From positions 45,774 through 109,773 of the IMG/VR virus record IMGVR_UViG_3300022927_000008: 64,000 bases of DNA; one strand, 5' to 3'. Source of the stretch: a virus. Positions 6,013 through 14,040 of this stretch are shown here, one piece after another; positions within the stretch are counted from its first letter, which is position 1; every line of letters begins with the position of its first letter. Both the position numbers and the translations under genes were made by a program. The notes under the pieces were generated by a model, which was not told where the DNA came from, made no database searches, and was given only the letters and a program-made list of their open reading frames with translations.

Positions 6013-6346
6013 ATTTTATTTTTCTGTAATAATAACGCTTAAGATTTAAAATCTCTGCTTTAAGATTTTCATCTACTACTTGCACTTGTTGCTTATAACT
6101 TTTAAAATCATTAATTGACTTAATATAACGAGCATATCTGTAGACATAAACTTTATGAACGTCATCAACGAAGTCTTCTCGAACTTCATACATCATATCA
6201 TTAAGTAGAGTAAACGAGAAGTATGTCTTATGATTAGGATTCCAAACTATGAACGGCTTAGCTTCATCAAATTGCTCAACGTCGTAAGCGTAATAGCTAG
6301 TACTCATTCTGTACTCATCGAACTTTGAAACGTAATTAGTACTCAT
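6011..6346 (-). CDS. hypothetical protein
   Basis: 111 residues, tyrosine-rich and charged (YRMSTSYYAYDVEQF, VHKVYVYRYARYIKSIND), ending NLKRYYYRKIK. There is no signal peptide or recognised domain. It is preceded by its own promoter-like box at 6368-6387, with the ATG 22 nt downstream. It is probably a small early-type phage protein; the function is unknown. Confidence 0.6.
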   Translation of the reverse strand: MSTNYVSKFDEYRMSTSYYAYDVEQFDEAKPFIVWNPNHKTYFSFTLLNDMMYEVREDFVDDVHKVYVYRYARYIKSINDFKSYKQQVQVVDENLKAEILNLKRYYYRKIK

Positions 6347-6367
6347 GTTGCTTTTTTTTCTTCGCGT

Positions 6368-6387
6368 TAAATATACGATGAAAGATC
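6368..6387 (-). promoter_or_regulatory. promoter-like box
   Basis: Minus strand GATCTTTCATCGTATATTTA, 22 nt upstream of the ATG at 6346. TATATTTA is a good match to the Bacteroidetes -7 pattern TAnnTTTG except for the last base. Confidence 0.5.
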
Positions 6388-6412
6388 AGCAATTCCACAT
6401 TTTAGGATGACT

Positions 6413-6727
6413 TTAAGATGACCTTCTTCTTCCTTTTTTAGGCTCAATACCCAACTGCCTTTCCAATTCACGCAACTCACGGTTCCGCTTGACTTTTTCC
6501 TTACCAACAGCAACCTGCTGTTTGCTAGGGACTCGGTCCTCCATCTCACCACGGAACTCCCTCATGAACTCCTCGCAGTCACGGCGGTCCATTTTTCCGC
6601 CATAACGTACTGCCTCTTTATAATGCCTAGCAACAGCTTCAGCATTTCCAGTAATCATAGCATAGGCTAGTTCAGCCATCCTACCATGGTAGTTCCGCTT
6701 ACGGCGGCGATTGTTGTGATTACGCAT
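6413..6727 (-). CDS. hypothetical basic protein
   Basis: 104 residues, highly basic at both ends (MRNHNNRRRKRNYHGR; EPKKGRRRSS) with a helical middle containing alternating charges (RELRELERQLG). This composition suggests RNA or DNA binding, but no family is recognised. The last codons derive from a 31-bp repeat shared with 5982-6012. It overlaps the SWIM gene by 8 nt. Confidence 0.55.
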   Translation of the reverse strand: MRNHNNRRRKRNYHGRMAELAYAMITGNAEAVARHYKEAVRYGGKMDRRDCEEFMREFRGEMEDRVPSKQQVAVGKEKVKRNRELRELERQLGIEPKKGRRRSS

Positions 6728-7148
6728 TTTTTAGTTCTTTAATATGTTTACACTCTCTAGTTTTCGATCTCCAAACACCTGGGCAGTTACAACTAAATGT
6801 AATTTTTCCAGTGGGTAAAGTCACCTTACGTGCCTCATAGGTAATATCAGGATTACTCTTAGAAGTAAACTCCATAACTACCATATTTGGCTCTTTTGGC
6901 TTAACCTCAGGACGTTCCCATTTAATGTCACTCAATTTGGTTTCAGGATGTACCTCTGTCCAAGTAGGCATAATGTATTTTTTACCATCCATCACTATAA
7001 GTGAAGGGGGCATCCAATCGTGTTCATGCTCATATGTCAAGCGTTGCACATTCACAAACTTGTGTCCTTTAGGTTTATACTTAAATTGTGAAGAATCTTG
7101 TACTACCTCTCGGTATTTACCGTCTTCCCAAATTTGAAAAATCGCCAT
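6720..7148 (-). CDS. SWIM-type zinc-finger protein
   Basis: 142 residues. The C-terminus carries FSCNCPGVWRSKTRECKHI, a CxC...CxH SWIM zinc-finger pattern (about residues 120-138). SWIM fingers bind DNA, RNA or proteins. The N-terminal ~100 residues (IWEDGKYREVVQDSSQFKY, DWMPPSLIVMDGKKY) form an unrecognised beta-rich domain. An AT-rich TATATTTAT element precedes the gene. A regulator or nucleic-acid adaptor is likely; the target is unknown. Confidence 0.65.
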   Translation of the reverse strand: MAIFQIWEDGKYREVVQDSSQFKYKPKGHKFVNVQRLTYEHEHDWMPPSLIVMDGKKYIMPTWTEVHPETKLSDIKWERPEVKPKEPNMVVMEFTSKSNPDITYEARKVTLPTGKITFSCNCPGVWRSKTRECKHIKELKNA

Positions 7149-7342
7149 TGCTTAAACTTATTCCATAAATATAAGAATAAATTTTTAGGCTTCCCCGGTT
7201 TTGCTATGACGATTTTATGACTGACTTCTTTATCTTCCTTTTCTAATTGGTCTTCTAAAGTAACCATCATACACATTCCATTAAGCATCATGGGGTAATA
7301 AGCCGCTACAAAGGCTAAATCTTCATCAGACATAGCCTCCAT
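7103..7342 (-). CDS. hypothetical protein
   Basis: About 79 residues from MEAMSDEDLAFVAAYYPMM (a GTG at 7360 is an alternative). The longer in-frame extension to 7519 is rejected because it is out-of-frame sequence of the gene 7371-7550. The C-terminal half is basic and aromatic (LFLYLWNKFKQWRFFKFGK). Its end overlaps the SWIM protein start by 46 nt. The function is unknown. Confidence 0.5.
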   Translation of the reverse strand: MEAMSDEDLAFVAAYYPMMLNGMCMMVTLEDQLEKEDKEVSHKIVIAKPGKPKNLFLYLWNKFKQWRFFKFGKTVNTER

Positions 7343-7370
7343 AGCCTGCTTAGCTGTCACTATTTGGGGG

Positions 7371-7550
7371 TCAACGTTTACCACGCTTACCACTGTAGTA
7401 ATCTTCCAAGTCCTCTTCTTCTGGTGGGAGGTAACCTGGTTTTTTGGGTTTTTTCTTCTTGCGCTCCTTATAAGCAGGAGACTCATGTTCCATAAAACGA
7501 TCCCATTTTTGGAACGCATCTAACCTTTGGTGTGGGCTATTTTTGCTCAT
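7371..7550 (-). CDS. small charged protein (59 aa)
   Basis: Reads MSKNSPHQRLDAFQKWDRFM, then a Lys-rich run (KERKKKKPKKPG), an acidic stretch and YYSGKRGKR. It starts with an ATGA overlap on the preceding small gene. Its strongly biased but ordered composition and tight packing support coding. A nucleic-acid role is plausible but unproven. Confidence 0.55.
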   Translation of the reverse strand: MSKNSPHQRLDAFQKWDRFMEHESPAYKERKKKKPKKPGYLPPEEEDLEDYYSGKRGKR

Positions 7551-7687
7551 CGTCCTTGACCTCTATAGGCTTTTTTATAGTTTTTAGAATTTTTATTTTT
7601 GCTGGTTTTTGTTTTAGCGTGAACACCAGGGCGGCTCACTTTGTTGGTGCTGGGGGCATTTTCCAATGCGCTGATTTTCCTAGCCAT
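7547..7687 (-). CDS. small basic protein (46 aa)
   Basis: Reads MARKISALENAPSTNKVSRP then a Lys/Asn-rich tail ending KKAYRGQGR. Its TGA overlaps the next ATG (ATGA) and its ATG sits in the stop region of the upstream gene (KNG-stop), so it is tightly packed between genes. It is probably a small nucleic-acid- or virion-associated protein. No family is recognised. Confidence 0.55.
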   Translation of the reverse strand: MARKISALENAPSTNKVSRPGVHAKTKTSKNKNSKNYKKAYRGQGR

Positions 7688-8006
7688 TTTTTGATTTTAA
7701 ATAGTTTATTGCTTCAGTTATTTTAATACAATCTTCGTATTCTTCTTCACGCTCATAATGAGCTAAGTTTGTTCCTAAGATATCAATAAATTCATCTGTT
7801 TCCATTGATAATGTATAAATAGCTCCTTCTTCCTCCACTTCTACTTCAAACACAGGAATTTGTTTTTTCTTAGTATCCAAATTATTTAGTATCTTTTCTA
7901 CAATTCCTTTAGCAAGCATAAAATCTTTAGTTTTAGCCATATTAAGGAATTCTTCATACGTTCCTACCTTTATGTGTTTCACGTACGGCATATCAAAATA
8001 GATCAA
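7680..8006 (-). CDS. hypothetical protein, related to gene 9834-10181
   Basis: 108 residues. The C-terminal pattern HYEREEEYEDCIKITEAINYL resembles FYEKQEDYDKCAKLVKLKQK in the gene at 9834-10181, and both have a preceding beta-rich segment, suggesting divergent paralogues. An internal start MPYVKHIKV (7991) lies 1 nt after the upstream stop and is a good alternative. The function is unknown. Confidence 0.55.
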   Translation of the reverse strand: MIYFDMPYVKHIKVGTYEEFLNMAKTKDFMLAKGIVEKILNNLDTKKKQIPVFEVEVEEEGAIYTLSMETDEFIDILGTNLAHYEREEEYEDCIKITEAINYLKSKNG

Positions 8007-8148
8007 GGTAATCTCCTTTTATTTGTTTTGACTTGAATTTAAGCATCTTTTCGTCATTCTCCAAACTTTTTGTCGCAAGCTTTTCAAGATGTTTACGTTT
8101 TTGTCCATCGTAATCGTCTACTAATTTTTGATGCTTACGCTTTTTCAT
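7993..8148 (-). CDS. small basic helical protein (51 aa)
   Basis: Reads MKKRKHQKLVDDYDGQKRK, then HLEKLATKSLENDEKML and ends GDYLDLF. It is almost entirely charged helix. It overlaps the start region of the next gene and the end of the GH16 gene by 14 nt. The function is unknown. Confidence 0.5.
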   Translation of the reverse strand: MKKRKHQKLVDDYDGQKRKHLEKLATKSLENDEKMLKFKSKQIKGDYLDLF

Positions 8149-8842
8149 ACTTAAAGTATTTTATAGTAAAGTTACTAAGTGGTATTTCTGAATAGGGCAT
8201 ATCCTGTGTAACATGGTTATTTATTACAACATTCATTTTAGTATTATTTACCTGTTTCATTACAACTGGATCACTTATTACACGGACTAATCTGTCATTG
8301 TAATAAAACTTTAATGAGTCTAAGCTCCAATTTAATTTGTACTTTAAGAAGTGTTTTGTGGGATCTTTAAAGCCCATAAAATGACTTTTAGGTCCCCACA
8401 TTTTATTTTTACCCTCTTCAGAGTAGTGTACATTTGTATCTATATGCCTACAAGCCCAAGGTTTGTTCCAATTAAACCTATGATAATTTGGTTTTTTATG
8501 AGAATAACCTTCAAATATATCAATTTCAGGGGGCCAACTGTCCCAACTCCACATCCAAAAAGCAGGCCATAAGTTCTTACCATATGGTAATTTAGCTTTT
8601 ATTTCAAATATGCCAGGACCAAATTCAGTAGCACATGATACCAAACCTACACCTACTTTAGGTCTAATTCCTAATTCTTTAAACTCCTTAGGGTTGTATT
8701 GGGTTTTTAAAGTTAAATAGTTTTTTAATGTAATTTGAACTGCACTAGGATCATACCAACAATAGGGTTTATCCTTGTGTACCTGTCCCCACCTTTCTTG
8801 GGTTAACCATTTATATCCTGACCATTCTATTACTTTGCTCAT
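8135..8842 (-). CDS. GH16-family glycoside hydrolase
   Basis: 235 residues with a concanavalin-type beta-sandwich pattern and the GH16 active-site signature PPEIDIFEGYS: nucleophile Glu106, Asp108 and acid/base Glu111 (ExDxxE form), preceded by the aromatic PAFWMWSWDSW. GH16 enzymes cleave beta-1,3/1,4-glucans or sulfated galactans (laminarinase, agarase, carrageenase types). There is no obvious signal peptide, so it could be virion-attached or released at lysis. A role in cutting algal or capsular polysaccharide is inferred. The size fits a single catalytic domain. Confidence 0.82.
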   Translation of the reverse strand: MSKVIEWSGYKWLTQERWGQVHKDKPYCWYDPSAVQITLKNYLTLKTQYNPKEFKELGIRPKVGVGLVSCATEFGPGIFEIKAKLPYGKNLWPAFWMWSWDSWPPEIDIFEGYSHKKPNYHRFNWNKPWACRHIDTNVHYSEEGKNKMWGPKSHFMGFKDPTKHFLKYKLNWSLDSLKFYYNDRLVRVISDPVVMKQVNNTKMNVVINNHVTQDMPYSEIPLSNFTIKYFKYEKA

Positions 8843-9465
8843 ATCCTTGATATCAAATCTAATTCATCTTTATCTTCTAAACCTAGTTCTTTTAGGCGTT
8901 GAAGGTGATAATCATCAATTTCCCAATCTACTTGACCTTCATTAACTGGTTTATATTCCTCCATTGTTTGGATTTGTTTGTCACTAAATATGTCCCCAAC
9001 TGTTAAAAAGTAACAATTATAACAAAGGAGTTCTACGTTATCTAATTTATAATTTTTTTTATTATTGTCTTTAAAGTTCATTATTAACGGAACTTTGTAA
9101 TCTAACACCCTGCGTTCATTAAATGAACAATTTGAACAACAATCCTCTAAATAACCCTCCCCTATCATTCTCTCACGAATTTTAGCAGCTGAAAAGTGGG
9201 AACTATCAACTCTACCTTCTATAATGTCTAACACAGCAGGTTGTTTTACACTACCATTTAAAAACTTGGGTATACCTTTACCTGCTTGGTTTTTATGTTG
9301 TTCAAATAGGTCTGGGTAACCTTCTTCAGTGGCTTCATAATTTTTGGCCCATTTTTTGTAGTGAATGTAGGAAACACCTAAGTAACGAGCGGCTGCACGG
9401 TTAGACATAGTCTTATTCATAGCTGCTTGTATCTGTTGTTTACTTAGGGGTTTTGCCTTGGGCAT
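8839..9465 (-). CDS. HNH-like zinc protein with N-terminal HTH, probably degenerate
   Basis: 208 residues. The N-terminus (SNRAAARYLGVSYIHYKKWAK, about 22-41) looks like a helix-turn-helix. The C-terminal part has CSNC ... ELLCYNC spacing as in HNH endonucleases with structural zinc. The usual catalytic LHH/xH is replaced by LIMNFKDNNKKN, so the metal-ion histidines appear lost. It may be a former homing-type endonuclease retained as a DNA-binding protein. It overlaps GH16 by 4 nt. Confidence 0.6.
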   Translation of the reverse strand: MPKAKPLSKQQIQAAMNKTMSNRAAARYLGVSYIHYKKWAKNYEATEEGYPDLFEQHKNQAGKGIPKFLNGSVKQPAVLDIIEGRVDSSHFSAAKIRERMIGEGYLEDCCSNCSFNERRVLDYKVPLIMNFKDNNKKNYKLDNVELLCYNCYFLTVGDIFSDKQIQTMEEYKPVNEGQVDWEIDDYHLQRLKELGLEDKDELDLISRI

Positions 9466-9868
9466 TTTTATCTATTTTTATTTTTAGATCTACTAAGTAT
9501 TCCCACAATTCTTCTTTAGTATTAAACATATATTCAACACCTTCATCATCTAAAAAGGGTACTACTCGTTTATTATCGTCAAATCTTGTGTATACATAAA
9601 ATAGTATAGCTTCTGCAGCAACAGGTTCAAAGCAGAAATGGACTAGACTTTCTATAACTTGAAAGTAAATATCATCAATTGTTGATATATCTATTTTAAA
9701 TTCATCGTACAATTTATGTTGACGCTGCCAAGCTTCCTCAAATAAACCTATTATACGAATAAACTCATTTTTTATTTTAGCTTCAGTGTCTGCCTTATCA
9801 CTAGTAAGGTGAACAGTGGTTCCTAAAATAGATTCAAGTATTTCCTTTATTTCTTTTTTCTGCCCCAT
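9440..9868 (-). CDS. hypothetical acidic protein
   Basis: 142 residues, acidic and mostly helical (FIRIIGLFEEAWQRQHKLYD, VIESLVHFCFEPVAAEAIL). No motif is recognised. It overlaps its upstream and downstream neighbours by 35 and 26 nt, so it belongs to one translationally coupled group with the HNH-like gene. The function is unknown. Confidence 0.6.
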   Translation of the reverse strand: MGQKKEIKEILESILGTTVHLTSDKADTEAKIKNEFIRIIGLFEEAWQRQHKLYDEFKIDISTIDDIYFQVIESLVHFCFEPVAAEAILFYVYTRFDDNKRVVPFLDDEGVEYMFNTKEELWEYLVDLKIKIDKNAQGKTPK

Positions 9869-10181
9869 TAACCTTTTGTTTTAACTTAACCAATTTAGCA
9901 CACTTATCATAATCTTCTTGTTTCTCGTAAAACTTAATAACTCCTTCAATAGCAGCTTTAAAATTACGTCTGTATATTATTACTGAACATTCTAAATTAG
10001 GTATGTGGATTATTTTAGCTTGAGTAAAGTTAGTCTCTAATGCTTCTTCTATCCCACTTACAACTTCATCAAATAATAGCTTGTGGAAATCCTCAGATTC
10101 AGTTAGTATATCTAAATCTTCTTTATCATCATAAAGTATTTCCACAGCAAGGATTTCACGTTTTTTATTTTCCTTATCCAT
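9834..10181 (-). CDS. hypothetical protein, related to gene 7680-8006
   Basis: 115 residues. An N-terminal acidic region is followed by beta-rich segments and a C-terminal helix FYEKQEDYDKCAKLVKLK that matches the tail of the protein at 7680-8006, suggesting a small paralogous family. An ATAAATATT element (10186-10194) lies just before the start. The function is unknown. Confidence 0.55.
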   Translation of the reverse strand: MDKENKKREILAVEILYDDKEDLDILTESEDFHKLLFDEVVSGIEEALETNFTQAKIIHIPNLECSVIIYRRNFKAAIEGVIKFYEKQEDYDKCAKLVKLKQKVNGAEKRNKGNT

Positions 10182-10193
10182 GGTTATAAATAT

Positions 10194-10970
10194 TTAGAAA
10201 TCTAACATTTTAGAGTTATTGTCTGGGTTGTGTTTAGCCCATTGCCCCCATTTGTACTTAAAATATTCGTGGCAAAGTTGTTCTTTTTGCTGTTTGTTAA
10301 TTTTTTCTTCATAAGTAGCTTCTGTGCCATATGAAACAAAGTGATAAAAATGGCACTCGTAAGTTCTTAACATTCTTAATCCTGCTATCTCACATTTAAG
10401 AAAAAAGTCCCAATCAACAACCCAAGCACCAGGATAAGATTCATCCCATCCCCCTATTTTCATATAATCCCATTTATTCATAAAAATAGGTAAGGTACAC
10501 CCAGTTTCTTCAACTTTACTTTCTTCTATAATACTTTCTTCATACTCCCAAAATGCCTTTAAATCAAACTTTTTAGGATCCCTACCTAAATTTTTAATAT
10601 GCATCTGTTTGAACATGCTAGGAATAGGTTCAATTTGATTGGGAGTAACTACAGATCCAGGAGAATAACTTGCTATTAATGCTATATCCCATTGGTCTGG
10701 GAATACATTGTCATCGTTGACTATAAGGATTTTGTTTGATGTAGCATTAAAAACTCCTAAGTTAGTAGCCCTGCTAAGACCCACATTTTCTTCTAAGTTA
10801 AGGATTTCAATGTGTTTTTTATACTTTTCAAGGATCTCTTTATTTAGATCATAAAAACCATCTACTACTACTATTATTTGATTCTTTTCAGTTTGACCTT
10901 CAATAGCAGATTTTAAACACAGATCTAAAACTTCAGGTTCTTTATAAGTAGGAATAATTACAGAAATCAT
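10194..10970 (-). CDS. family 2 glycosyltransferase
   Basis: 258 residues with a canonical GT-A start MISVIIPTYKEPEVLDLCL, NQIIVVVDG, NVGLSRATNLG and the DxD-type motif KILIVNDDNVFPDQWD. It transfers a sugar from a nucleotide donor; acceptor unknown. It is the most downstream gene of a ~8-kb glycan cassette reaching to about 19 kb. No membrane segment is seen, so it is probably cytoplasmic. Confidence 0.87.
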   Translation of the reverse strand: MISVIIPTYKEPEVLDLCLKSAIEGQTEKNQIIVVVDGFYDLNKEILEKYKKHIEILNLEENVGLSRATNLGVFNATSNKILIVNDDNVFPDQWDIALIASYSPGSVVTPNQIEPIPSMFKQMHIKNLGRDPKKFDLKAFWEYEESIIEESKVEETGCTLPIFMNKWDYMKIGGWDESYPGAWVVDWDFFLKCEIAGLRMLRTYECHFYHFVSYGTEATYEEKINKQQKEQLCHEYFKYKWGQWAKHNPDNNSKMLDF

Positions 10971-10987
10971 ATTTTAAAATTATTTTA

Positions 10988-11728
10988 TTAAGAAGTAATT
11001 TTTATGCTATATAGTTCACCTTCAAATAAAGTTGTAGTAAGGTAACCTAATAACCTTTCGAACCCATGGGCTAAACTACCATAGCGGTCATATCCCTCTT
11101 CAAATTTAGGAAGGAGAGAAGGAATATCTATTAAATTATAAAGATTTTTCATATAGAGATCATTTACTAAAAACATAGTCCCAGCAAAAAAAGGAGGGGC
11201 AAGTCTTTTATCTTTAAATACTAAAGTAGAGTCTGTGTTGAGGAGTTTTAATGCTTTTTTTATAAAGGGAAGAGCATCTAGATAATTTACGTTATCTAAA
11301 GTTTCACTAAATAACCAAGGAGCAGAACCTACCATACAGGGGACCGTATTAGATGAAAGCTCAGAAAGAGCAGTAACATATTGCATATTACTATGTAAAA
11401 AGCTATCTACTAATTGAGTTCTCCACATTTCTCCTAACTTAGGGGTATGAATAGACTTTTTTCCATGGATCTTTATATAATATTTATAAGGAATTGACTT
11501 AATTTGATCACAAACATGTAAGAAAGGAGCTACATCTAACCCTTTATTTTCTACTAAAAATACTTCTTTACTATACTTACTAATATCTTTTATATAGGGG
11601 GTATTTAAATTGTTTACACTAACATACAAATCAGTTTTAGGATTATTTTGCAAAATAGATTTTAACCTAACTCTAAACCAAGGCCACAAATCTTGATAGT
11701 GTAAATGTAAAATAATAGCTACTTTCAT
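10988..11728 (-). CDS. RgpF-like (rhamnan synthesis F family) glycosyltransferase
   Basis: 246 residues. The N-terminus VAIILHLHYQDLWPWFRVRL and the signature YKYYIKIHGKKSIHTPKLGEM match rhamnan synthesis protein F family proteins, which act in rhamnose-containing polysaccharide assembly. NKGLDVAPFLHVCD is another family hallmark. The sugar here is not known to be rhamnose. It overlaps the upstream GT2 by 4 nt, so they are probably co-translated. Confidence 0.75.
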   Translation of the reverse strand: MKVAIILHLHYQDLWPWFRVRLKSILQNNPKTDLYVSVNNLNTPYIKDISKYSKEVFLVENKGLDVAPFLHVCDQIKSIPYKYYIKIHGKKSIHTPKLGEMWRTQLVDSFLHSNMQYVTALSELSSNTVPCMVGSAPWLFSETLDNVNYLDALPFIKKALKLLNTDSTLVFKDKRLAPPFFAGTMFLVNDLYMKNLYNLIDIPSLLPKFEEGYDRYGSLAHGFERLLGYLTTTLFEGELYSIKITS

Positions 11729-12345
11729 CCTATTTGTGCATATCTATTATTTTGAAAAACTTGTCGTTCTATTTCTTTATTATGAATAATACTAAAATGT
11801 TCTTCCATAGGTAAAGTAACATAAGTTTCATAACCTTTAACCATCCCATGTACTTGATGTCCTTCCCACTGAATTTTGGAGGAATTTTTATATATTCTTT
11901 TTTGAGGGTCAGGCCAGTTTACCCATCCTTCAGGTGATACCTGCCATCCCCATTGTTTAGTGTGTTGGGGGGTAAGACCTTCTACTATGTTTTTTCTGGG
12001 GGTAATTAATAAATCAACAGGGTTCTCTTTAAGGATATTTTTTAGGTTAATTAGAAGAATCTCACTAGGAATCTCATCAGCATCTAATTGAAATATGTAG
12101 TCCCCAGTACATTTAGTTTGGAGGTAATTTTTATTTTCTAAAAAGTTTTGTTTAAAATCAAAAGGATAGTAATCAATGTCATCTTCATACTTTTCAAGAA
12201 CTTCTATAGTCTCATTAGTAATCCGATTCTTATCATATACTATTACAATTTCATCTTCATTGTCAATTTTTTCTATTAAATAAGAAATTAAATTATCTAT
12301 TTCTTTATCTTCATTACATACTGTAAGGCCGTAACTTATTTTCAT
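11725..12345 (-). CDS. family 2 glycosyltransferase
   Basis: 206 residues with GT-A features: KISYGLTVCNEDKEIDNL, DEIVIVYDKN, and DYIFQLDADEIPSEIL as the DxD site. The C-terminal WPDPQKRIYKN and WEGHQVHGMVKGY are reminiscent of LPS-type beta-glucosyltransferases (LpsE/WaaE type). It is one of several GTs in the cassette, with 4-nt overlaps to both neighbours. The acceptor is unknown. Confidence 0.82.
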   Translation of the reverse strand: MKISYGLTVCNEDKEIDNLISYLIEKIDNEDEIVIVYDKNRITNETIEVLEKYEDDIDYYPFDFKQNFLENKNYLQTKCTGDYIFQLDADEIPSEILLINLKNILKENPVDLLITPRKNIVEGLTPQHTKQWGWQVSPEGWVNWPDPQKRIYKNSSKIQWEGHQVHGMVKGYETYVTLPMEEHFSIIHNKEIERQVFQNNRYAQIG

Positions 12346-12773
12346 TTTTTTTCTTCTTTAAACATACCAATATAATCAAGAGCTTCCATATAATCGTGTT
12401 CGGCAAAGTGTTTTAGATTTTGCATATCCATTTTATAAGTTTTTTCACTTTGATCTTCAGAAAGAGCTTTTACAGCAGCCCATCTCCATTCTTTAACATT
12501 TTTACCATCAGCATACACCATTCCTTTTTCAGGATTATTAGTAGCAGAAGGCATCCAATTTAAACCTTTATCATCTACATAAATAAGATCCTTATACAAC
12601 TCGGGAAGTATTTCTATTTGCTCACTAAGAAATGAACTGCCAGATTGCATTAAAGTATTAGTTGTAAATCCACACCCATAACATAAACTTATAACGTAAT
12701 CCGCCCCCATTTCTTGTTCGTAACAAGCATCGCTTCCACAACGAGGACATATTGTTAATTTATCTTTCAACAT
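12342..12773 (-). CDS. zinc-ribbon hypothetical protein
   Basis: 143 residues. Two CxxC knuckles (ICPRCGS near residue 9 and LCYGCGF near 32) form a zinc ribbon. The remainder (WMPSATNNPEKGMVYADGK, EWRWAAVKALSEDQSEK) is unrecognised. It sits between glycosyltransferase genes but has no enzyme motif itself. It may be a small regulatory or adaptor protein. Confidence 0.6.
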   Translation of the reverse strand: MLKDKLTICPRCGSDACYEQEMGADYVISLCYGCGFTTNTLMQSGSSFLSEQIEILPELYKDLIYVDDKGLNWMPSATNNPEKGMVYADGKNVKEWRWAAVKALSEDQSEKTYKMDMQNLKHFAEHDYMEALDYIGMFKEEKK

Positions 12774-14040
12774 TTTCTAATTTTTTAAGTTTAGGTAATT
12801 TCAAACTAATTTCATTAGGGACATCAGGTAAGTGTTCTTCCATTATTACCTCTAAAGCTTGTTTCATATTTCCATAACTAAAATGGTTTTTACTTTTATG
12901 GTATTGGAGTAATGCCTGTTTTTTATATTTAGGATAGTTATCAAAAACATCTTTTAAATAGGAAACTGCCTGAGAGGGTTCTACTGAGAACCAACTTCCT
13001 TCTTTAAGGAGAATGTTTTTTACTAATGCACTATCATGTACTTTAGTAAGCTTTCCTTCTAACAAAGTAGTAAATTTACTATCTAAAAAATCAATATGGC
13101 CACTCCAATTAGTAGTAATAATAGGTTTTTTAGTTAAACTAAATTCTAATAAGGGTCTACCAAATCCTTCCCCTTTAGTTAAAGATATCATAGCTTTAAC
13201 TTTTTTATGATTGTAAAGATTATTCATCTCTTCATCAGTAAGTTCACCATGAAGTAAATAAATATTAGGTAAAGTGTCTGCTTCTATTGTTTTTTTAATT
13301 TCATCTATTTTATCTAAGATCATTTCTCTATCCATATAAGATGCACCCGCCCCACTAGTTTTTAAAATTAATGCAGGTGTTTTTTTCTGGTTTTTGAATG
13401 TTTCGTAGAAGAGTTTTATCATTAGGCCTACATTTTTCCTATCTTCTCCTACAACTCCTTGCATCCAATGTCCTACAAATAAGTAAGCAAATTGATCTTT
13501 TATATCTTTTAAATCAAATTTATTAGTTTCTTTTGAAGGAAAATATTTAGTTAAATCCGCTCCTTCAAATAATACTTCTATAGGTTTTTCTATATATATT
13601 TCAACAGGAGTATCTCCTTCTTTATGTTCAAATCTAAGGTTTTCAAATGTATTTTTGGAATGATTTGAAGATACTAAATTTAAATCCATTCTATTTAATC
13701 CCTGGATCCATGAGGGATCACATACGGTGGTTTCTATGCCGGCAGTAATTCCAATATTATATTCCCCTACAGGTTGGAATTCATTAGGTACACTAATTTG
13801 AGCCCACACTTGGGGTTTCGCAGGAAGTTGATTACCTGGAGGAAGAAGGTGGGGTTGTATAAATCCCCATTCCTCTAAATTATTTTCTATAAACCCCCAA
13901 GGGCAACTCCCCCATCTTTGGGGTAGAACTTTTACATTATATTTGTCAAGCTCAATAATAGCTCTAACTAAATCTCGAGAACGTGCTCCATAACCTGAGT
14001 AAGTGTCTATGGGGCAACTTATTATAAATAAAGGTTTCAT
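12760..14040 (-). CDS. family 4-type glycosyltransferase
   Basis: 426 residues, GT-B type. The N-terminal domain starts PLFIISCPIDTYSGYGARSRDLVRAI with the Gly-rich acceptor-side loop. The C-terminal domain has YLFVGHWMQGVVGEDRKNVG and the donor-binding segment ISLTKGEGFGRPLLEFSL, matching the E(x7)E-like GT4 signature. It transfers a sugar to a glycan. It overlaps the next GT4 by 1 nt and the zinc-ribbon gene by 14 nt. Confidence 0.83.
   Translation of the reverse strand: MKPLFIISCPIDTYSGYGARSRDLVRAIIELDKYNVKVLPQRWGSCPWGFIENNLEEWGFIQPHLLPPGNQLPAKPQVWAQISVPNEFQPVGEYNIGITAGIETTVCDPSWIQGLNRMDLNLVSSNHSKNTFENLRFEHKEGDTPVEIYIEKPIEVLFEGADLTKYFPSKETNKFDLKDIKDQFAYLFVGHWMQGVVGEDRKNVGLMIKLFYETFKNQKKTPALILKTSGAGASYMDREMILDKIDEIKKTIEADTLPNIYLLHGELTDEEMNNLYNHKKVKAMISLTKGEGFGRPLLEFSLTKKPIITTNWSGHIDFLDSKFTTLLEGKLTKVHDSALVKNILLKEGSWFSVEPSQAVSYLKDVFDNYPKYKKQALLQYHKSKNHFSYGNMKQALEVIMEEHLPDVPNEISLKLPKLKKLENVER

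Noticed and set aside
7343-7519. N-terminal extension of the 7103 ORF to 7519
   Set aside because: It reads out of frame through the independent 59-aa gene at 7371-7550.
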